A stretch of DNA of 64,000 nt from Cryptomeria japonica (GCF_030272615.1 NC_081414.1:662916438-662980437); one strand, 5' to 3'. Shown: positions 35,247 to 49,180, numbered from the stretch's first letter. The notes: a model not told the origin generated them from the sequence alone. Translations and numbers: made by a program.

Positions 35247-36492
35247 TATTGGACACAAGATGCCATTGAAAGGGGGGTGAATCATTGGTTTCCAAATTTT
35301 ACCTTCTTTATCCTAAGGTTCATGTATCGGTTCCTTATACCAAATTTACCTACCGGTAAGATAAGGTAAGACAACACAATGCAAACATACACAAGGGCAC
35401 ATCACATAACACCAGTATATACGAGGAAAACCCAAGATGGGAAAAAACCTCAGTGAAGAATGTTGCTGGAGTCTACTACTCCAATACAGCCTCACAATGA
35501 AACTTTGATTAGAATGTTTAGGGCACTAACCCAAGGAGCACCAACCCCTACACCGAGCACCAACTCAGTGACCATAATACATGATATCATAACAAAAGTA
35601 ATAGCTCTATTACAAATGAGTTCTGCAACCACTTATGAACAATATCTCTACCAGTTTAATCTTCTCTACCAATTACCTTCTACTCTTCTTTCTATAGGTT
35701 CTCACTTGATCTCATTCACTATTGTCACCTTCTATCTCTATTTCTCTCTTTCCAACTTAGGCTCTATTGGTTGTTCATCCGATAGACTCTACACTTGACT
35801 GCCGGTTACTCAGCTTATCGATTTACCCCTGCTCTATTCAATGCCTATTGAATCTTCTCTACCACACTCACAGACATCTGCTTCACTCTAAGATATCTTC
35901 ATGCTGGTTCTAACACTGTCGGTTGTCTTCACAGACGCACTTTTGCAATTTACCAATTTCTCTGGCCTTATCGATTAAACCTCTATTGAACCCTTCCACT
36001 GGTTGCCTCACTCTTGCCGATTGAGCTCTTCAATCCGATTCTCTCACACACTCAGTCTCTTCTCTGATCGACATTGAGAACTTGACTGTCAAATGATTCT
36101 CTTCACTTGTTCACTCTCTCATGCAATAGAAGCAACCCATTTCATTGTCTTAGACCTGCATATTTATAAACAAGTCTTCCTACCAAAAACCAATTCAAAC
36201 TTCAGACTGTTAGGGTTTCTTCATCGACCTCGAGAAAAACTAAATCCAATTAGATTTCATTAGATATGATCACCTTAATTGATGAACTGCAACACATCAA
36301 TCAACATCGGCATTGTCGTTCCTTCTAGAACACACCTTCCATATTTAGCAATCTTTTAATCTGTCGGATGATCTCTTGGTCGATCACCAAGAATGGTTTG
36401 GCGGTTTCCTTCACCACTTCAATCTGCTCAATCAGTCTGTCCTAGGTCTCTATTGTCTGTTTGACCTTGAGCTGCAAACCTTTGCTACACAT

Positions 36493-39400
36493 TGTAGGAC
36501 CCCTACCCTAATCTGATTTTTTAAACCGGTTTGACCTTGGTTGAATTTTTATGTGGCCTTCTTGGATGGTTGATTTACCATGATGTAATGTTATAGTCAA
36601 ATATAATGATTATTGTGCATACCTATAAATGTGCTTTTGCATCGATTGTTACGTAAGTTTATTTGTTCTTCTGATTTGTGTTATTAATCTCGAGATAACA
36701 CTTTCATTAAATATATGTATATGTATGCATGTGTGACTCATGGTTGCAGGAGATTGCAGGTACAATACCACATAGGTACGAGGTTCATCTCCACCTGGAT
36801 TCGCAGGTTTGAGTGTTCCTCATTGGTCCTAAGAGATTAGATTAGGTGGTTGTAAGACCCTCATTTTACTCTAGTCATGCTCAAGTGAGCGTCGTCGGTC
36901 GTCCGTCAGTTCCCCTTTGGTTGGGTATGCGGGTCATGTATTTGGTTGGCTTTCTTGGGTTGTGTGTTTTGCATGTGGTAAAATTGAGTATTTAATCCTT
37001 AGTATTTAATTTGATTAAATGTGTTCTTTTACACATTAGTAAATTAAGAGACTAAATTAAATAGGATCCCTTTTGTGTGATTAATCATTAATTAGAATTG
37101 CTCTATTCATGTTTGTAGCAAGTTCAATGAAATGGTTAATTTTAAATGATGAATTTATTCAGTTTATGCATTTTGAAAGGAAAGACTACATTTTATTCGA
37201 AAACAGAAATATTTTACCCTCCCTGGAATTTTGGAAATAGAAATGTTAGTTTCAATTAACTGAGAAAATCAATTTTTAAAAGAAAGGCAAGTTGTTGCAT
37301 ATTTGAATTGTTTGAAAAGAATGATTTTTCATTTTATTGAAAGAAAATATTTTAAATTTAAAAAAAAAAAAAAATTTGGTCAACATTTTCCATTTAACCT
37401 AGGTTTGGAAAATATTTTGGAAGGATTATTTTTGGAGAGTTATTTTTGGGAATGAAGTATTTGGGCATTTGGGGGAAGAAGGATCTCTTGAGCTTGCAGG
37501 TTGGGCTCTTCATCAAATCTTTCCAGGATTGCTGAATAAGGTAGGATTCTTGTTTATCTCTTTGGTTTCTTTGCTAAATAGAGATTTAATTGATTTTGAA
37601 GGTTTATGGTTGTGTTTGTTGATAATCTCATATATTTTGGAAAAGAATGGAAGAGTTGTAATGAAATATCTAATTCAAACCCTCCTTGCTTCCTTTCCAA
37701 ACTTCCAGATTAGATTTTGGTTGCTCAAATTGATTTTAAAAAAAAAAATCAAAGATTGGGGTTGGTTGTTCTTGATAAAATTTTGTTAAAACTCCATTGA
37801 ATGTTTTCATAATTAAGTTTTAAATTGGAAATTAGTTTGGGGTTTGGCATATTGGTTGAATAAATGTGTGAGAAATGATTCTTTTTGCCCAAATATGATA
37901 TTTGGTTGGGAAAATCAAATATATGTGAAAACCATGAATTTTGGAAATTTATTTGTTTTCTTGGTCTCTGTTTTAGACTGCAGAAATTTGAGGTTTATGT
38001 TTTGTTTAAAGAAATTATTTTAAAAAATAAAAAATAAATATAAACCCCCCGCCACGTGGCAGGAAAAAACCCCACCACGTGGGGAGGTAGCAGGGCTACC
38101 CAAGGTAGCGATCTGCTACTAATTGGTAGCGGCGCTACCAAAGGTAGAGGTCTGCTACCAATGGTAGTGTCTGCTGCCAATGGGCCCTTTGGAAAAGGGA
38201 GGGGGCCCATGTGGATGTCCACGTGGGTACCCCATTGTCTTTGGTTTTTGTTTTTTTGTTAAAAAATAATAATAATAATAATAAATTATTATTATGTTAA
38301 AATAAAGTTTTTTTAATGTTATTTAATTCAAGGTTTATTAAATAATATTTGGTGATTAGTTAAATTTTAATTAATGTATATTAATAAATATATATTAATT
38401 GTTGTTATATTATTAATTTATTAATTAAGGTACATATATAAAGATATATATACTAATTAATATCTTTAGCTAATATATTTGTTTAAATATATGCAAGAAA
38501 ATTTTATTTCATTAGGAAATGATTATCTACCATAGCTTCTTTTTAATGTATATTTTCATATTTTGGAAAGTGTATCTCGGTTTTGGAAAAAAATAAGTTT
38601 AGATAAATTGTTTCGTTCAAGTATGGAATAATGATTTTATTTTGGAAATTAAATATCAAATTTTGGTTAATTAATATATATTTAATTATATCCTTATATG
38701 TTTGTGCATATAATTATAATTATATTAATGTGATTTTGGTCTGAAAACTCATGATGAAGCATTTATCTTATTTTTATGATGCAAGATGAACTATAGTGAA
38801 TTAGTAAACCATAAGCGACATGTACCTAGATAGGGTAGACAAATTGCAATCTAATTAGATCTATTAGAAAATTGGATCGATTGTAGTGTTTAAACAATAT
38901 GAAAGAAGATTATCTTTTATAATTTATGCCTATGCATGTTTAATTTTTTGTATTCACATTTGATTAAGAAATGGCAAGTCCTTGATTGTGATTGTTGGAT
39001 ATTGCTGTATGTTGATTTGGGTACCTGCTTATGTCCTTGATCTCGAGTTTTGACTGTTTTCATGTGATGGTTTTGTATCCGGTCATGTCCTTTATGCGAG
39101 TGTTGAAATGTTGGTATGTGGTTGACCATAGTTGGTCATGTCTCTAGTTAGAGTACCGTCAGTCAGTGCACCTCGTATGAAGAACTTGTTCGGCCAAGTG
39201 GGTAATCCTACCGTATTGAACTTTGTAATCTTGTCTTGGTGTATTCCTTGGTTTAGGAGCTCGTATGTTTATGGTCTAGTGTCATATGGGAAAGTGGCTT
39301 TCAAGTGGGGGTCGTGCCCAAAGTGGTTGCAGGGCAACCCATCAAAAGTGTCTCTAAATAAGTGATAACCTAATAGCATATTAGAGAGTTTAGTTAATGA

Positions 39401-40664
39401 AAACACTAAGTAAGATAATTGTGCCTCACGCATGGGATGAGTACTCGTACAGACTCGACATGCAGTGAGAAGGCCTGAAATGGCAAATCAACAACCTTGT
39501 CTTCACGAAAGGATGTGTTGGGTCCACATGAGACTTGGATGGACCAGAGGTTCAGGATAGATTGCCAGGGTAACCTAGTAGATGGGGCCAGAACCTATGG
39601 AGGCCTGCCATGGTATCCATACCAAGTTATGTGATGACACTTGTCCCTCATGTTTTCTAGTGTGTTGTTGTGTTGTCTTTGATAGGAGCACTGTTGTGGA
39701 GTTGTCTTGTTGTTTATGCCCTTGTGAGAACCTGTTATTCATGTTAGACCATGGGTTGCTTATGATGGGTTGTGAAGACCTAGTCTCGAGGGTGCTCCAG
39801 TTGATCTTTGTATTTGCTTCTTATTATGTTCAGTTGGATCCTTTTCCTATTCAAGGATCATTCATGTATCTATTGGACCGATGTGGTTGTATGTATTATT
39901 GATTTATGTACGCTTTGATGGAATGATGTAAATGATGTGAACCTTATGTATTCTTCACCCTATTATTTATCAGAGGGGTCTTGCAGTTGAGAAAACTCGG
40001 AGTTGTAGCCCACTAGGGGTGAACTCCAATATCTTTTCGGTGTTATGTGGTGTTTTATGTTCTTCTATTTCCTTTTTAATTTAGTATGTATGGATGACAT
40101 TATGGTGAAAATGTATAATGCGAATTAGATGGTTTTAATCTTAAATACATGTTTGTAGTCATCTTGTTAAATGCAGTAATTTGGATCATGAAGACTGTAC
40201 ATTTGAATAATGAAATGTATTCATTTGTTGATAATGCAATTAAAGTATGCATGGAAAGTATTCATTAGTTTATAATGAAATTAAAGTATGTAATAAAATT
40301 AGATGCATGTCACATGTTTTTAATGTAAGATTGGTCTTAATGTATGGTTAAATTGTAATGGATGAACTTAATCATGTTACCTATAATTTTAACTTACCAA
40401 ACAAATTTATCCTTGTTTAAAGTATTATCATGTCATTAAGTTAGTCAACTTAATTGGATTAATTAGCATGAGTGGAGTTAAGTGTAGAATTAAGTAATCA
40501 TGTTGGGAAACTCTTTAGTTGTTATTTAAGTCTTTCATTATATAATATGAGCTTATGATAACTCATTGTATCATTATGTTGTGTTTAATTTTTTTAAAAA
40601 ATATTTGCACTCTATTTTTGTGTTTTAGCTTTGTCCCTCTGGGGTTTCCTAGCGGGGCATTAAA
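36493..40664 (+). mobile_element. Solo LTR 2 (4,172 bp), gypsy-type, perfect TSD
   Basis: It starts TGTAGGACCCC and ends GGGGCATTAAA (one change from TTACA). CACAT occurs at 36488-36492 and 40665-40669. The other LTR of the host copia element has the empty site (TTACACATCCCATG near 55050), which proves the insertion. It shares the GGTAGC cluster and 3' blocks with solo LTR 1, in the same orientation. A frame at 37469-37789 (Leu/Phe-rich) is not conserved and is treated as chance. Confidence 0.92.
38042..38232. promoter_or_regulatory. GGTAGC/GCTACC cluster with three G-boxes, LTR 2
   Basis: CACGTG cores lie at 38053-38058, 38076-38081 and 38220-38225. Between them, alternating GGTAGC and GCTACC motifs run from about 38090 to 38190. 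The cluster is again embedded in AT-rich sequence. Confidence 0.6.
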
Positions 40665-41794
40665 CACATCCCATGAATCATGTAGTCAACATAAATGTCA
40701 ACTTTCCACCATCTACCTTGCTAATAGACACTTCACCGACATACCACACCAACATGTGCATGCATGCCACTTCACCTCCATGTGGCCACTTTGTCGGTGT
40801 CCACCTCAGCTCAGGCCTCCATGTCATTTTGGACTCTGCCACTGACCAACACATAATTGAGTTCATCTACCAGTTCATTAACCCTACTGGTTATACCCTA
40901 TCTGGTCTATCATCAACCTTGTACCTTTCTTCTCTTTCGGTGGAGCACCTAAACTAGCTAGCACACTTGTCAACCTACCTTGTGCACCTCTTTAGAATAT
41001 GGGAGCCTTCTGCATCATTTGACTGGTCCTCCTCTTAACCAATTTGCCAAGATGGAAAACATATCCTTCCTTCTCTGTATCAACAACTCAACATGTCTAC
41101 CTTTACAGATCTAGTACACATCTATGATCTTAAGGTAAGGAGGCTTCCTCATCATTCACATTTGTCATCTAGTCTATGCATTCAATCTCTTGCCTTTGCT
41201 TCCTTTGACTGCCTTCTCTTAGAGGGATATGATGCAGTCCATGTGTATGGTGAGATAAGTTACACTTACCGGTGGGAGTAGATCCTTGTCATCTGCATCC
41301 TGTAGTGCACCAATTTGGTTTCCCTGTTTGAGCAACATATCGTCAATCAAGCACATGTGATCTGGTTTGGGCAAACTCACAGTCAATATTCTCTTCATTC
41401 AGTGGGAGTCTTGCAGATTGAAATCCAATAGCATATTGGTGACCTGTACATACTTTTCCTTTGGTGTTGATGTGATTCTTGATAGCATTCCCCCTCTTCA
41501 TCACAATCAATGTCCCAACATCTTGCCCACTTACACATGTCATCATTTACTAGTTGTTATATCATATTGGTCTCCTATCCATATATTTAACACAAGTCAG
41601 ACACTTACCTATGTACTGGTGACTCCAATGGCCATTATGCTAGGTGACATTCTCTCCTTTACCGGTGACCTACTAAACTAGGTCACATCAAAGACATCAC
41701 ATCCGGTATGCATTAGTGACAATATTGCACATACATCTCCCATATTGGTTTCCATCCTATACTAGTTGACATCAATGACAACATAATACCAACA

Positions 41795-41808
41795 ATATCC
41801 ACCTTTGG
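41795..41808 (-). other. Polypurine tract of the large copia element
   Basis: Minus strand CCAAAGGTGGATAT directly precedes the LTR start TGTTGGTATTATG. It marks the 3' end of the internal region and fixes the orientation. Confidence 0.7.
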
Positions 41809-43150
41809 AATTGATGTAAACACATGTAGTATCTGGCATACTACATAGGTTCTTTCTCCCCCTTTGACAACAATGGAAAAGGGCACTGTCAGGGTTTCTC
41901 TCCTCCTTGTGTCTATCAGAAACTGACAGAGATTTTTCTCCCCTTTATCTCTATTGGATGCATCATCTCCTTTAACCTTCATACTTTGCATCCTCTCAAA
42001 TCATAGCGTTTGAGATGGAGGGCTCGACCATCAACTAACACTAATTGTTCAATAACTGAGTGTATATGCAAACTAGGATCCTAATGCATATGCAAGACTA
42101 AAACCAATTGAAGGCCCATGTGTTAGTGAATACAACATACCTACCGGTTAAACTGCATCATCTCCCCTTGATATGCAGAAGTTGTTTTGACATCGAATTG
42201 CTGATACCAAGTGTTGGAGCTAACACTGATACCAATTGTATCTCTTCTAATACCAAATGCATGTTCTCTTTTGCAGGTAACTTTACTTCTTTTTAGGTAA
42301 CACTCTCGGTGGTCGAGTGGTGATTTCAATTGAATAGGCATTGGAACATCTCACAACCCTAGACACTTCCAAAGGCATAATAATATTAGTACAACCATAG
42401 ACACTTGCACACCCTATGTGTCCAACAAATTTGATACAAGTCAAAAATCATGGCAATTAACTCCCCTCGAGTCGTGCATCTTAGGTCCTCATTACCGATT
42501 AGGTCCAAAACTGGGGATCCAATCTTCACCATATACCAATTGAGTTTTGCATAAGTGATCAGTCTAATGATCTATCATCTCCACAATTTCCACCACAACA
42601 TATGACATAATCCTAGGTGTACACAATGCCATACAATATCATCATCATGCCATAAACCAAACCAGTTAGCTCACAAAGTATGCATGAATACATAATCAAC
42701 AACCAGGCCAACATATGTCATTCAGGTCTTTTCCAATGCCACTTGAGACATAAACTCCTCATTCCTTGCTACTGAGGCTAATGCAATGATCTTGAACCTC
42801 ATTGTCTTACATAACCTACAAGTACCTATTAACATTCATACCTCTAACATCCTTCACATACCAGTTACTTGTACCAGTCCATCATCACTACTAGAGCACC
42901 TTCCTGTAACTCATGCCTTCTTGTGTCAATATGCATTTGATCCCAATTGCAAATTTTCCATCCATTGGCACATGTAGTAGTGATCCATCTTTAATTTGTA
43001 GGTGTGTAGCCAAGGAAGCCACTACACACACTTGCCATCTCCTTTTCTTCTTTCTTACTGGTAGCATCTCGTTATTCCATGTGTCCTCTTCCACAAAGGG
43101 GGTGAATGATAAAGTCAATGTGCTACTCCCCCTAAGGTCTTGCATCTCCT
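41809..43150 (-). other. 3' internal remnant of the large copia element
   Basis: There are several short minus frames without recognised domains. The frame at 43145-42891 follows gag but lacks the protease DSG or integrase HHCC motifs. A second purine-rich AAAGGGGGAGAAAGA (minus, near 41850-41866) may be a duplicate or older polypurine tract. I see no reverse transcriptase or RNase H. Confidence 0.45.
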
Positions 43151-44687
43151 TTAAGCCTTAGGAGATGTCACATATGCATTGAATGCATAGTGTCGGTTCA
43201 TGGTTGCATCTTCTTGCTTCTTCTTCCATACCTGCTTGGTCTTGTTCTTCTTCCCATTTTCAAACTTGGGAGAAGGTGTTACCTTCTTTTGCCGATTTTC
43301 CCTACTACAAACTTTTTTGTAATAGTACATAGCCTCCATGCCATAGGAGTAAATGGGGGATCTCCTATTAAACCAGATTACACTTCTTCTTCTGATTGTG
43401 CCATTGTAGCCAGTTGTCGGTCTCCATTGATTCCTTTCATGTACAGGAACACTTTTCATCCTGTTCCATTCAAATCTTTGCTGCTCATTTCTTCTATAAC
43501 TACCTCTATACCGAACATAATTGTTTCTCTAGTTACCATAGAATTGTGAGCTCTTCTTGCATTCATAAATTCTATGGCCAGATCTATTGCAGTTATAGAA
43601 AACACTATTTGCATAACCGAGAGAGGAAATATGAATGTTTCTACTCCTTGATACATTTTGCTCATGCATTCTATGAGATCCTAGATTGTTCCTTCTAGAT
43701 CCCTTTCTACATTCTTCTACTCTATGGCCATAACCATTACATGCAAAGAAATAACCAGAGAAGGAAGATTTATAACTTACAAACTTATTATGCCATGCAT
43801 TGGGAGATCTTACCAGTTTGGCATCTCCATTTCTACTTCTCTGAGGATGGACCCTATATTGTCCATTCTTTGTATTTCTTCCATTTGATCTCTTCTTTTC
43901 CCACACTTGCTTTATCTTGTGTGTGGTAGCATTTCCTTTTCGTCTACCGGTAGGAGGTCTTCTTTGTTGTATTTTCATGTTCTTGCTTTTGATGAAGATG
44001 CCTTCTCCCATCTTCCCTTTTCCTTTGGGATCTAAATTGTTTCTCCTTCTTGTAGCATTGGTCTTCATCCTTGTCTGCATGTCCTCATTAGTTGTGGTTA
44101 GATGAACCTTCTTCCAGGGAGTATCTCTAACCATGAAGGTCTGACCCATGTTATCTCCATTTGAGGAGACAATCAGAATGTCATTGTGAGGGATAGTCTT
44201 GCTAGTGGAACATTCACCGGCACCACTTCCTAATCCACTGGTATCCTTGGTATGCTTTTTCTTTTTCAACATTTTGTCAAAGAAATCACTACTTCCATCA
44301 AACCAGATTCTTACCTTGAGCTCATCCTGACATTTCTCAAGGTCATTTCGTAGAATCTCCATTTCTCCTACGAGCTACTGATATTCTTTATCCTTGACTT
44401 ATAGCTCAGATGATAGATCATTACACCAACACACCTTGGTGTCTTCTTGTTGAGTCTTGAAATTTGAGACACATTTATTAGATTCTTCAAGGCACCTGAT
44501 CAATCGGTTCTGCTCCACAATTTTAGCATTCTTGAATAACTTGTACTCATTCGTCACTCTACTAAGTTCTTTGAGTGCACTTACAAGTTCTCCTTCAAGA
44601 TCAACTTCTGCTTCTTCTTCTTCTTCACCTTCACTATCACTGCCAAACACATCTCGCTAGTGGGATCTATTTACCTATCACTTTCAG
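43151..44687 (-). pseudogene. gag: Copia gag, C-terminal part with zinc knuckles
   Basis: Minus frames give an acidic segment DSEGEEEEEAEVDLEGEL and a coiled-coil stretch (44650-44399). After a gap follows a Lys/Arg-rich region with two degenerate CCHC-type motifs, ACNGYGHRVEEC and YNCNRSGHRIYEC (44362-43529). In both, the first Cys of the knuckle is replaced (Phe or Tyr context). These follow the UBN2-type gag domain at 53796-53476 once the inserted element is removed. A TAA at about 44671-44673 and further stops make it non-functional. Confidence 0.75.
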
Positions 44688-44692
44688 ATGTG
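44688..44692. repeat. Left target site duplication ATGTG
   Basis: Identical to 53313-53317. The pair brackets the inserted pol-less copia-type element. Both copies lie in the coding sequence of the outer copia gag. Confidence 0.85.
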
Positions 44693-45767
44693 TGATGCAT
44701 ACTAAGAGGGGGGGTGAATTAGTATGCCTAAAAACTTAACCAAACTCTTAAACAATTATCCAGTAGACTGATGTAGTAGCTTAAACAATAAACTGGTTAA
44801 AAAAGAAACAAACCAAATAGCAAATAAGGCATTCACCCATAAAAGCACAATCACCATAACACAAGAGATTCTGACGTGGAAAAGCAAATGGGAAAAACCA
44901 TGGTGAGTAAAACTCACAAGTCAACTATCTATAGAATAGTAACCGGACCGATTAAGGTCAGACCAGTTAAGGTCTTACAATGTTCTTCACCAAAACAGTT
45001 CTTGTTAGGAATCCAGATATTTGTTAGGAGATAAGTCCTGTTAAAGACTACCCTGTTAAAGGATTTCAGATCCACAAATGTGAACCACCTTGTTAGAGGA
45101 CTTACAATAGGCTTGGCTGGGCCTACCCGGTTAAGGGTTTCAGACTTGTCGAAGATATTAGTAATCAACAAGTGAATGATCTAGATAGTAGCACAAAATG
45201 CTTGATTAGATCCCTGATAACTCTTTGTTAATGCATTCAAGCATTACTTCAGTCTTCTATGCTTTGCACTCTCAAAAAACTCGCACATAACAACTTCTGT
45301 TCTTTTTTTTTTTAAACCCTAGACATGATGTCCTTAAATAGGATCTTGATTTCATGTTGGTCTAATAGGATTAGATTACAATTTCCTAGGTACAGTGCAT
45401 CTAGACACATTTGGTAACATGACACAAAACACCGCTAAAGTGTCAGTGGATGATAACTCAACACACATTACATTTATACCGGTTAATTACATATACCAAT
45501 CACCAGTTAATAGGTGAAGAGTGGAAAACTTGATCATAGTCAATTTGATCAAAAGATTGACTATCGCTCGGGGTCTCCATTATGCTTGAGGCCTTCATAC
45601 CACTTGACCGATAAGCTTCTCCTTTAAAACATCGATAGTCTTCAATCAAATAAAGACTATTCATATAATACCAGTTAGAACAGTTACCGGTTGAGAATAA
45701 TAAATTCATCAAATAAGTGTGTGTCCATTAATGACAATCACAACTAAACATCATCAAAATACCAACA
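44693..45767 (-). repeat. LTR C1 (3' LTR) of the pol-less element
   Basis: This 1,075 bp LTR has plus-strand ends TGATGCATACTAAG and AAAATACCAACA. It is closely similar to C2. Read on the minus strand it starts TGTTGGTATTTTGATG, a start shared in type with the host copia LTR, so the two elements may be relatives. Confidence 0.85.
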
Positions 45768-46161
45768 ATCTCCCCCTTTGGCATTGATGGGAACACTTAG
45801 GAAAAAAAAATTGACATCTAAGTGCTTTAACACAAAAAAAAATGTCATAAGCAAAATTACTCTCCCTAAGCATATACACTACTCCCTTTGCAAAAATACT
45901 TGTCAAAATTTGAAGATAGATACACTACTCCCCCTTTGCCAACAATGACAAAGAAAATGCAAAATATTGCCAGTTTTCATAACATGAAAACAAAGTATGT
46001 GTTTATGATAACAAAAAATAAAATTTCTCAAAAAGAGATTTAAAGTTTTGTAGAAAGTCCTTCATATCTAAAGACCACAACTCAAGAAGTGAGGCAGAAA
46101 TTTCACTCTTGGTCTTCATTTGGAAGGTTATTTCTTCCATAGCATGTATGGTGCTCACCTC
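45768..46161 (-). other. Polypurine tract and 3' untranslated part
   Basis: The tract CCAAAGGGGGAGAT (minus, 45768-45781) abuts LTR C1. The rest is non-coding, and the corresponding sequence follows C2 at 52083-52476. Confidence 0.7.
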
Positions 46162-49100
46162 CTATGTCACAGTGATAGCTTCTAGGTTCAGAAAGCATTT
46201 CTGGAGTACCTGCAATTTAGGCAATAAGAGCAACTGAAGCTCTTGTAAATCTCGAGTCCAATTGCAGATTTTTGAGTCAAGCTTGGCAATTTGATGCTTA
46301 TAATGATGAACAGAGTGTCCATAGGCTATTAACAGATCATAGGGAAGTTTGAAGATATCTATGTATTTCTGCAACTCAGTTTGTAATAGGGTCTTCTACT
46401 TCAGAGCATCTTCATAGAACAGGTGAGGTTGATAGATTTTACTAAAGAGTAGGTGGCCTTCACCCATAGCTAACCTTATATCATTTTTCTATTTAACCAG
46501 TTTTGCCTAGTTTTCATTCATGTGTTGTATTAAGGTAACTATGAGTGCCTTTTAATGGCTTTTCTTTGCAGTGGTATGGGCAACATCTTCCAATCATTGT
46601 ACCTGGTCATCGACTACTGTGCAAAGTAGTTTGAGCTTAGCCAGCAAGGAATTAGTACTAGGGAGATTAGTACCAGGGATTTGATTGGAGAGTGTGTCAA
46701 TGACAAACTGAATGACATCTTGCTCTTTCTTTTTCCTTAGTTCTTCCAATCTTTCATGTGCTAAGTGAATGATTCGTAGTAGCTCAATTTCATCAGTTGA
46801 TTGGGTCAGACAGGCAAGAGTCAAGTCAGTGGAACTGGTGGAATCAACCTACTTGGCTTGATCTCCAGTGGCTTTAGGAATCTGTTCTCCTTCTTTGGCT
46901 TTGACCTCCACTTGTCTTTGCATCTCCTCTCCATCTCTTTCTTGGGATATCTTGAGAACCTTCTCCTCTTGTTTCTTTCTCTCTTCTTCTCTCTATTTCT
47001 CCTCTTCCTTCTTCTTCTGTATTTCTTTCCTCTTTTCTTCTTCTTCCTTTTCCTTTTTCTCATCTTCTTCCTTTCTTTTCTTCTCCTCTTCTTCCTTTTT
47101 CTTCTTTTCCTCTTCTTCCATTTTCTTCTTTTCCTGTTGTGCTTTATCCGCTTGTTCTTTCTCTTGTTTTTCTTTCTCTGCTTTCTCCTTTTCAAGTTTC
47201 TCATTTTTTGCTTTCTCTACCTTTTCTTTCTCTAATCTTTCTATTTCAGCTTGCTCCTTATCTAGAGTGATATCTTCTATTTCTAGAGCATCAACGTCAA
47301 TGGGGTCATTTTGTTCTACTATTCTTTCACCCTTACTATCAAAGACTTCATCGGGTTTGGCTATGGATAGATCAGGCTCTCGTTCAGCCAGCCGATTAGC
47401 TTCTTGTACTCTTTGCATGTCAACAACAGTTTTCACCTTCAAATGGGTGTCTTGTTCCACTTCAGAAAATTTTCCTTCAAATAGAAAAAGTCTTCTTTTT
47501 CACATGAAGAAAATGTCTTTGTTCTTATTAATGAGTTCAAACAATTCTGAATTAGAGACATCTGGAAAATATTAAGCAAAAATTTTCTCCCTGATGTCTT
47601 GCTCCTTGTCAATAGCAATGTGCCATCTGTTGTCCAAAGAATCATATAAGGATTTAGATGTAACAGATTTGATCTCAGAAGGTGATTGATCATTTATGCA
47701 CAGATATTTAATGAGTTCTTGTTCAATCTCCTCCTTTTCATTATCATTGAAATCATCAAAATAATCCTTTAAATCGTCAAGGAATTTTCTTCTAATATTC
47801 TTTATGGTTCTTTGACAATGTGTCATAGGCTTGTAAGAAGAAATATCTAAGTTTACCAGTGTAAAGATTGTAGGTACATTACCAATTGACTTCACTTTCT
47901 TGGTAGATTGCCTTGTCTTCTTTACTTCTACCTCTAACTCAGAGTCTTCTAGATCTGGTGAGTGATTCCTAGTTTTCCATGTTCGTTTGAACACCTTTGC
48001 CGAAATAGTCTTCGGTTTCTTTTTAGCAGGTGAACTTTTGGTCACTTTGGGTTTAGCACTAGATGTAATTGGTGTCGATGCGGATGGTGTTGCTTTACCT
48101 TTTATCTCCTTCAATTCCTCACTAGATTTTATTCTCTCTAAATAAGTACCAATCCTCTTCTTTTTGGGATCCAGTGGTGAGGCTAGTAGGATTGAGGGGT
48201 ATCCTATCAATCTATCATTTACCACCTCATAGGCCATAGGCCCAACTACATATTTTCTAGGTTCAACTCTTCCATTATGCATTCATCTATTTTGATGGTG
48301 AAATAAATGTCATCTTCATATTCTTTAACTAAATCACCAAATATTCTCATTCTCTAGTTCATTTTTAGTTTGAGTTCACCAAAATACTTGTTCAAAGTCT
48401 TCGGATATGCAGTTCCTATTACTTGCAGACTCTCCTTTATTTGTTTGGTAACCGGTAGATCAGTTGACCATTCAACATCACTGACTCCAAGAAAGTATCT
48501 TTGAAAGTAGAAAAATAAACCAATTAGTAATTGACCAAACTTGAACCTTTGAGTTTTATCTAATTTGATCGACTTCAAGTTCTCTAAGAGTTGATTCTTC
48601 ATACAGGTACATAGATCACATTCTACATTCTCTTTTATCATTTTTTAAGCGGCATGCACCACAGTTGAAGGAACAAAATTTATTCTGCTAGCATAAAATA
48701 TTCTATACCCAATTACCATACATGCATATTTCACTAAATCATCTTTAATGGTATTGACAGTCATTACTCATTGATCACTTACTGAATTAGTGAGCTCCAT
48801 TACTTTTAGTTTAGGGATTTTCAGAAGAACGGGCACTTCCCCAATATTGTAGAATCTGGTCATGACATGAATTACCTCTGGTGTAATGTCATGTGTTCGT
48901 TCAAGGTACATTTTGTCACCATGAACCCTACTGAGGATAATCCTGATGTGTTCCTCGGTAAATTCTTTGAGAAAGTAAACTGCATTGTACAATTTCTTCT
49001 TTTCTATTATGCTATATTCAGGTTTAATATTTTTATCATTTCCACATAACATACTCAACTGGGAGTGAACTACTAGGGACCCTAGGTTTTCCAGTTTACA

Positions 49101-49180
49101 ATCAATATATCCTGTAACATCACCTTGGACAATGAGTCGGGCAGGAATTTGGGAGAGGAGACATTAGATGTAGATGTCAT
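46162..49180 (-). pseudogene. Large accessory ORF, unrecognised, with Glu/Lys-rich coiled coil
   Basis: From an ATG at 49180 the minus translation can be followed through several frames to a stop at 46162, roughly 1,000 codons. The N-terminal part (LVVHSQLSMLCGNDKN, MYLERTHDITPEVIHVMTRF, FGQLLIGLFFYFQRYFLG) looks globular. The middle (48282-47572) is Lys/Ser-rich, with SAKPKVTKSSPAKKKPKT resembling a nuclear-localisation segment. Next comes an extreme Glu/Lys run (about 47270-46990), predicted coiled coil. A helical C terminus follows (ELLRIIHLAHERLEELRKKK, YIDIFKLPYDLLIAYGHSVH). I see no enzyme motif. Frameshifts near 49148 and 46990 and stops near 48765 and 48640 disable it. A second copy of the C-terminal end survives at 52782-52477. 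Function unknown; it occupies the place where pol would be. Confidence 0.7.

Larger units (their letters stand above)
35247..41794 (-). repeat. 3' LTR of the large copia element, split by solo LTR 2
   Basis: It begins TATTGGACACAAG (expected TGTTGG, one change) and ends ATAATACCAACA. Excluding the insert at 36493-40664 it is about 2.4 kb and aligns along its length with 53842-56150. Frames such as 35460-35798 and 41367-41681 also exist in the other LTR and are not genes. Confidence 0.85.

Noticed and set aside
37469-37789. 106-codon Leu/Phe-rich ORF as a membrane protein gene
   Set aside because: It lies inside solo LTR 2, is not conserved in the other LTR copies, and has no family match by eye.
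42141-42341. Additional primer site or pol remnant in the large copia element
   Set aside because: CTGATACCA occurs but without the full TGGTATCAGAGC and without an adjacent LTR edge; translations show no pol motif.
46801-47575. Long plus-strand ORFs rich in Phe/Leu/Ser
   Set aside because: They are antisense to the Glu/Lys-rich coiled coil of the accessory ORF; the composition follows from GAA/AAG codons read backwards.
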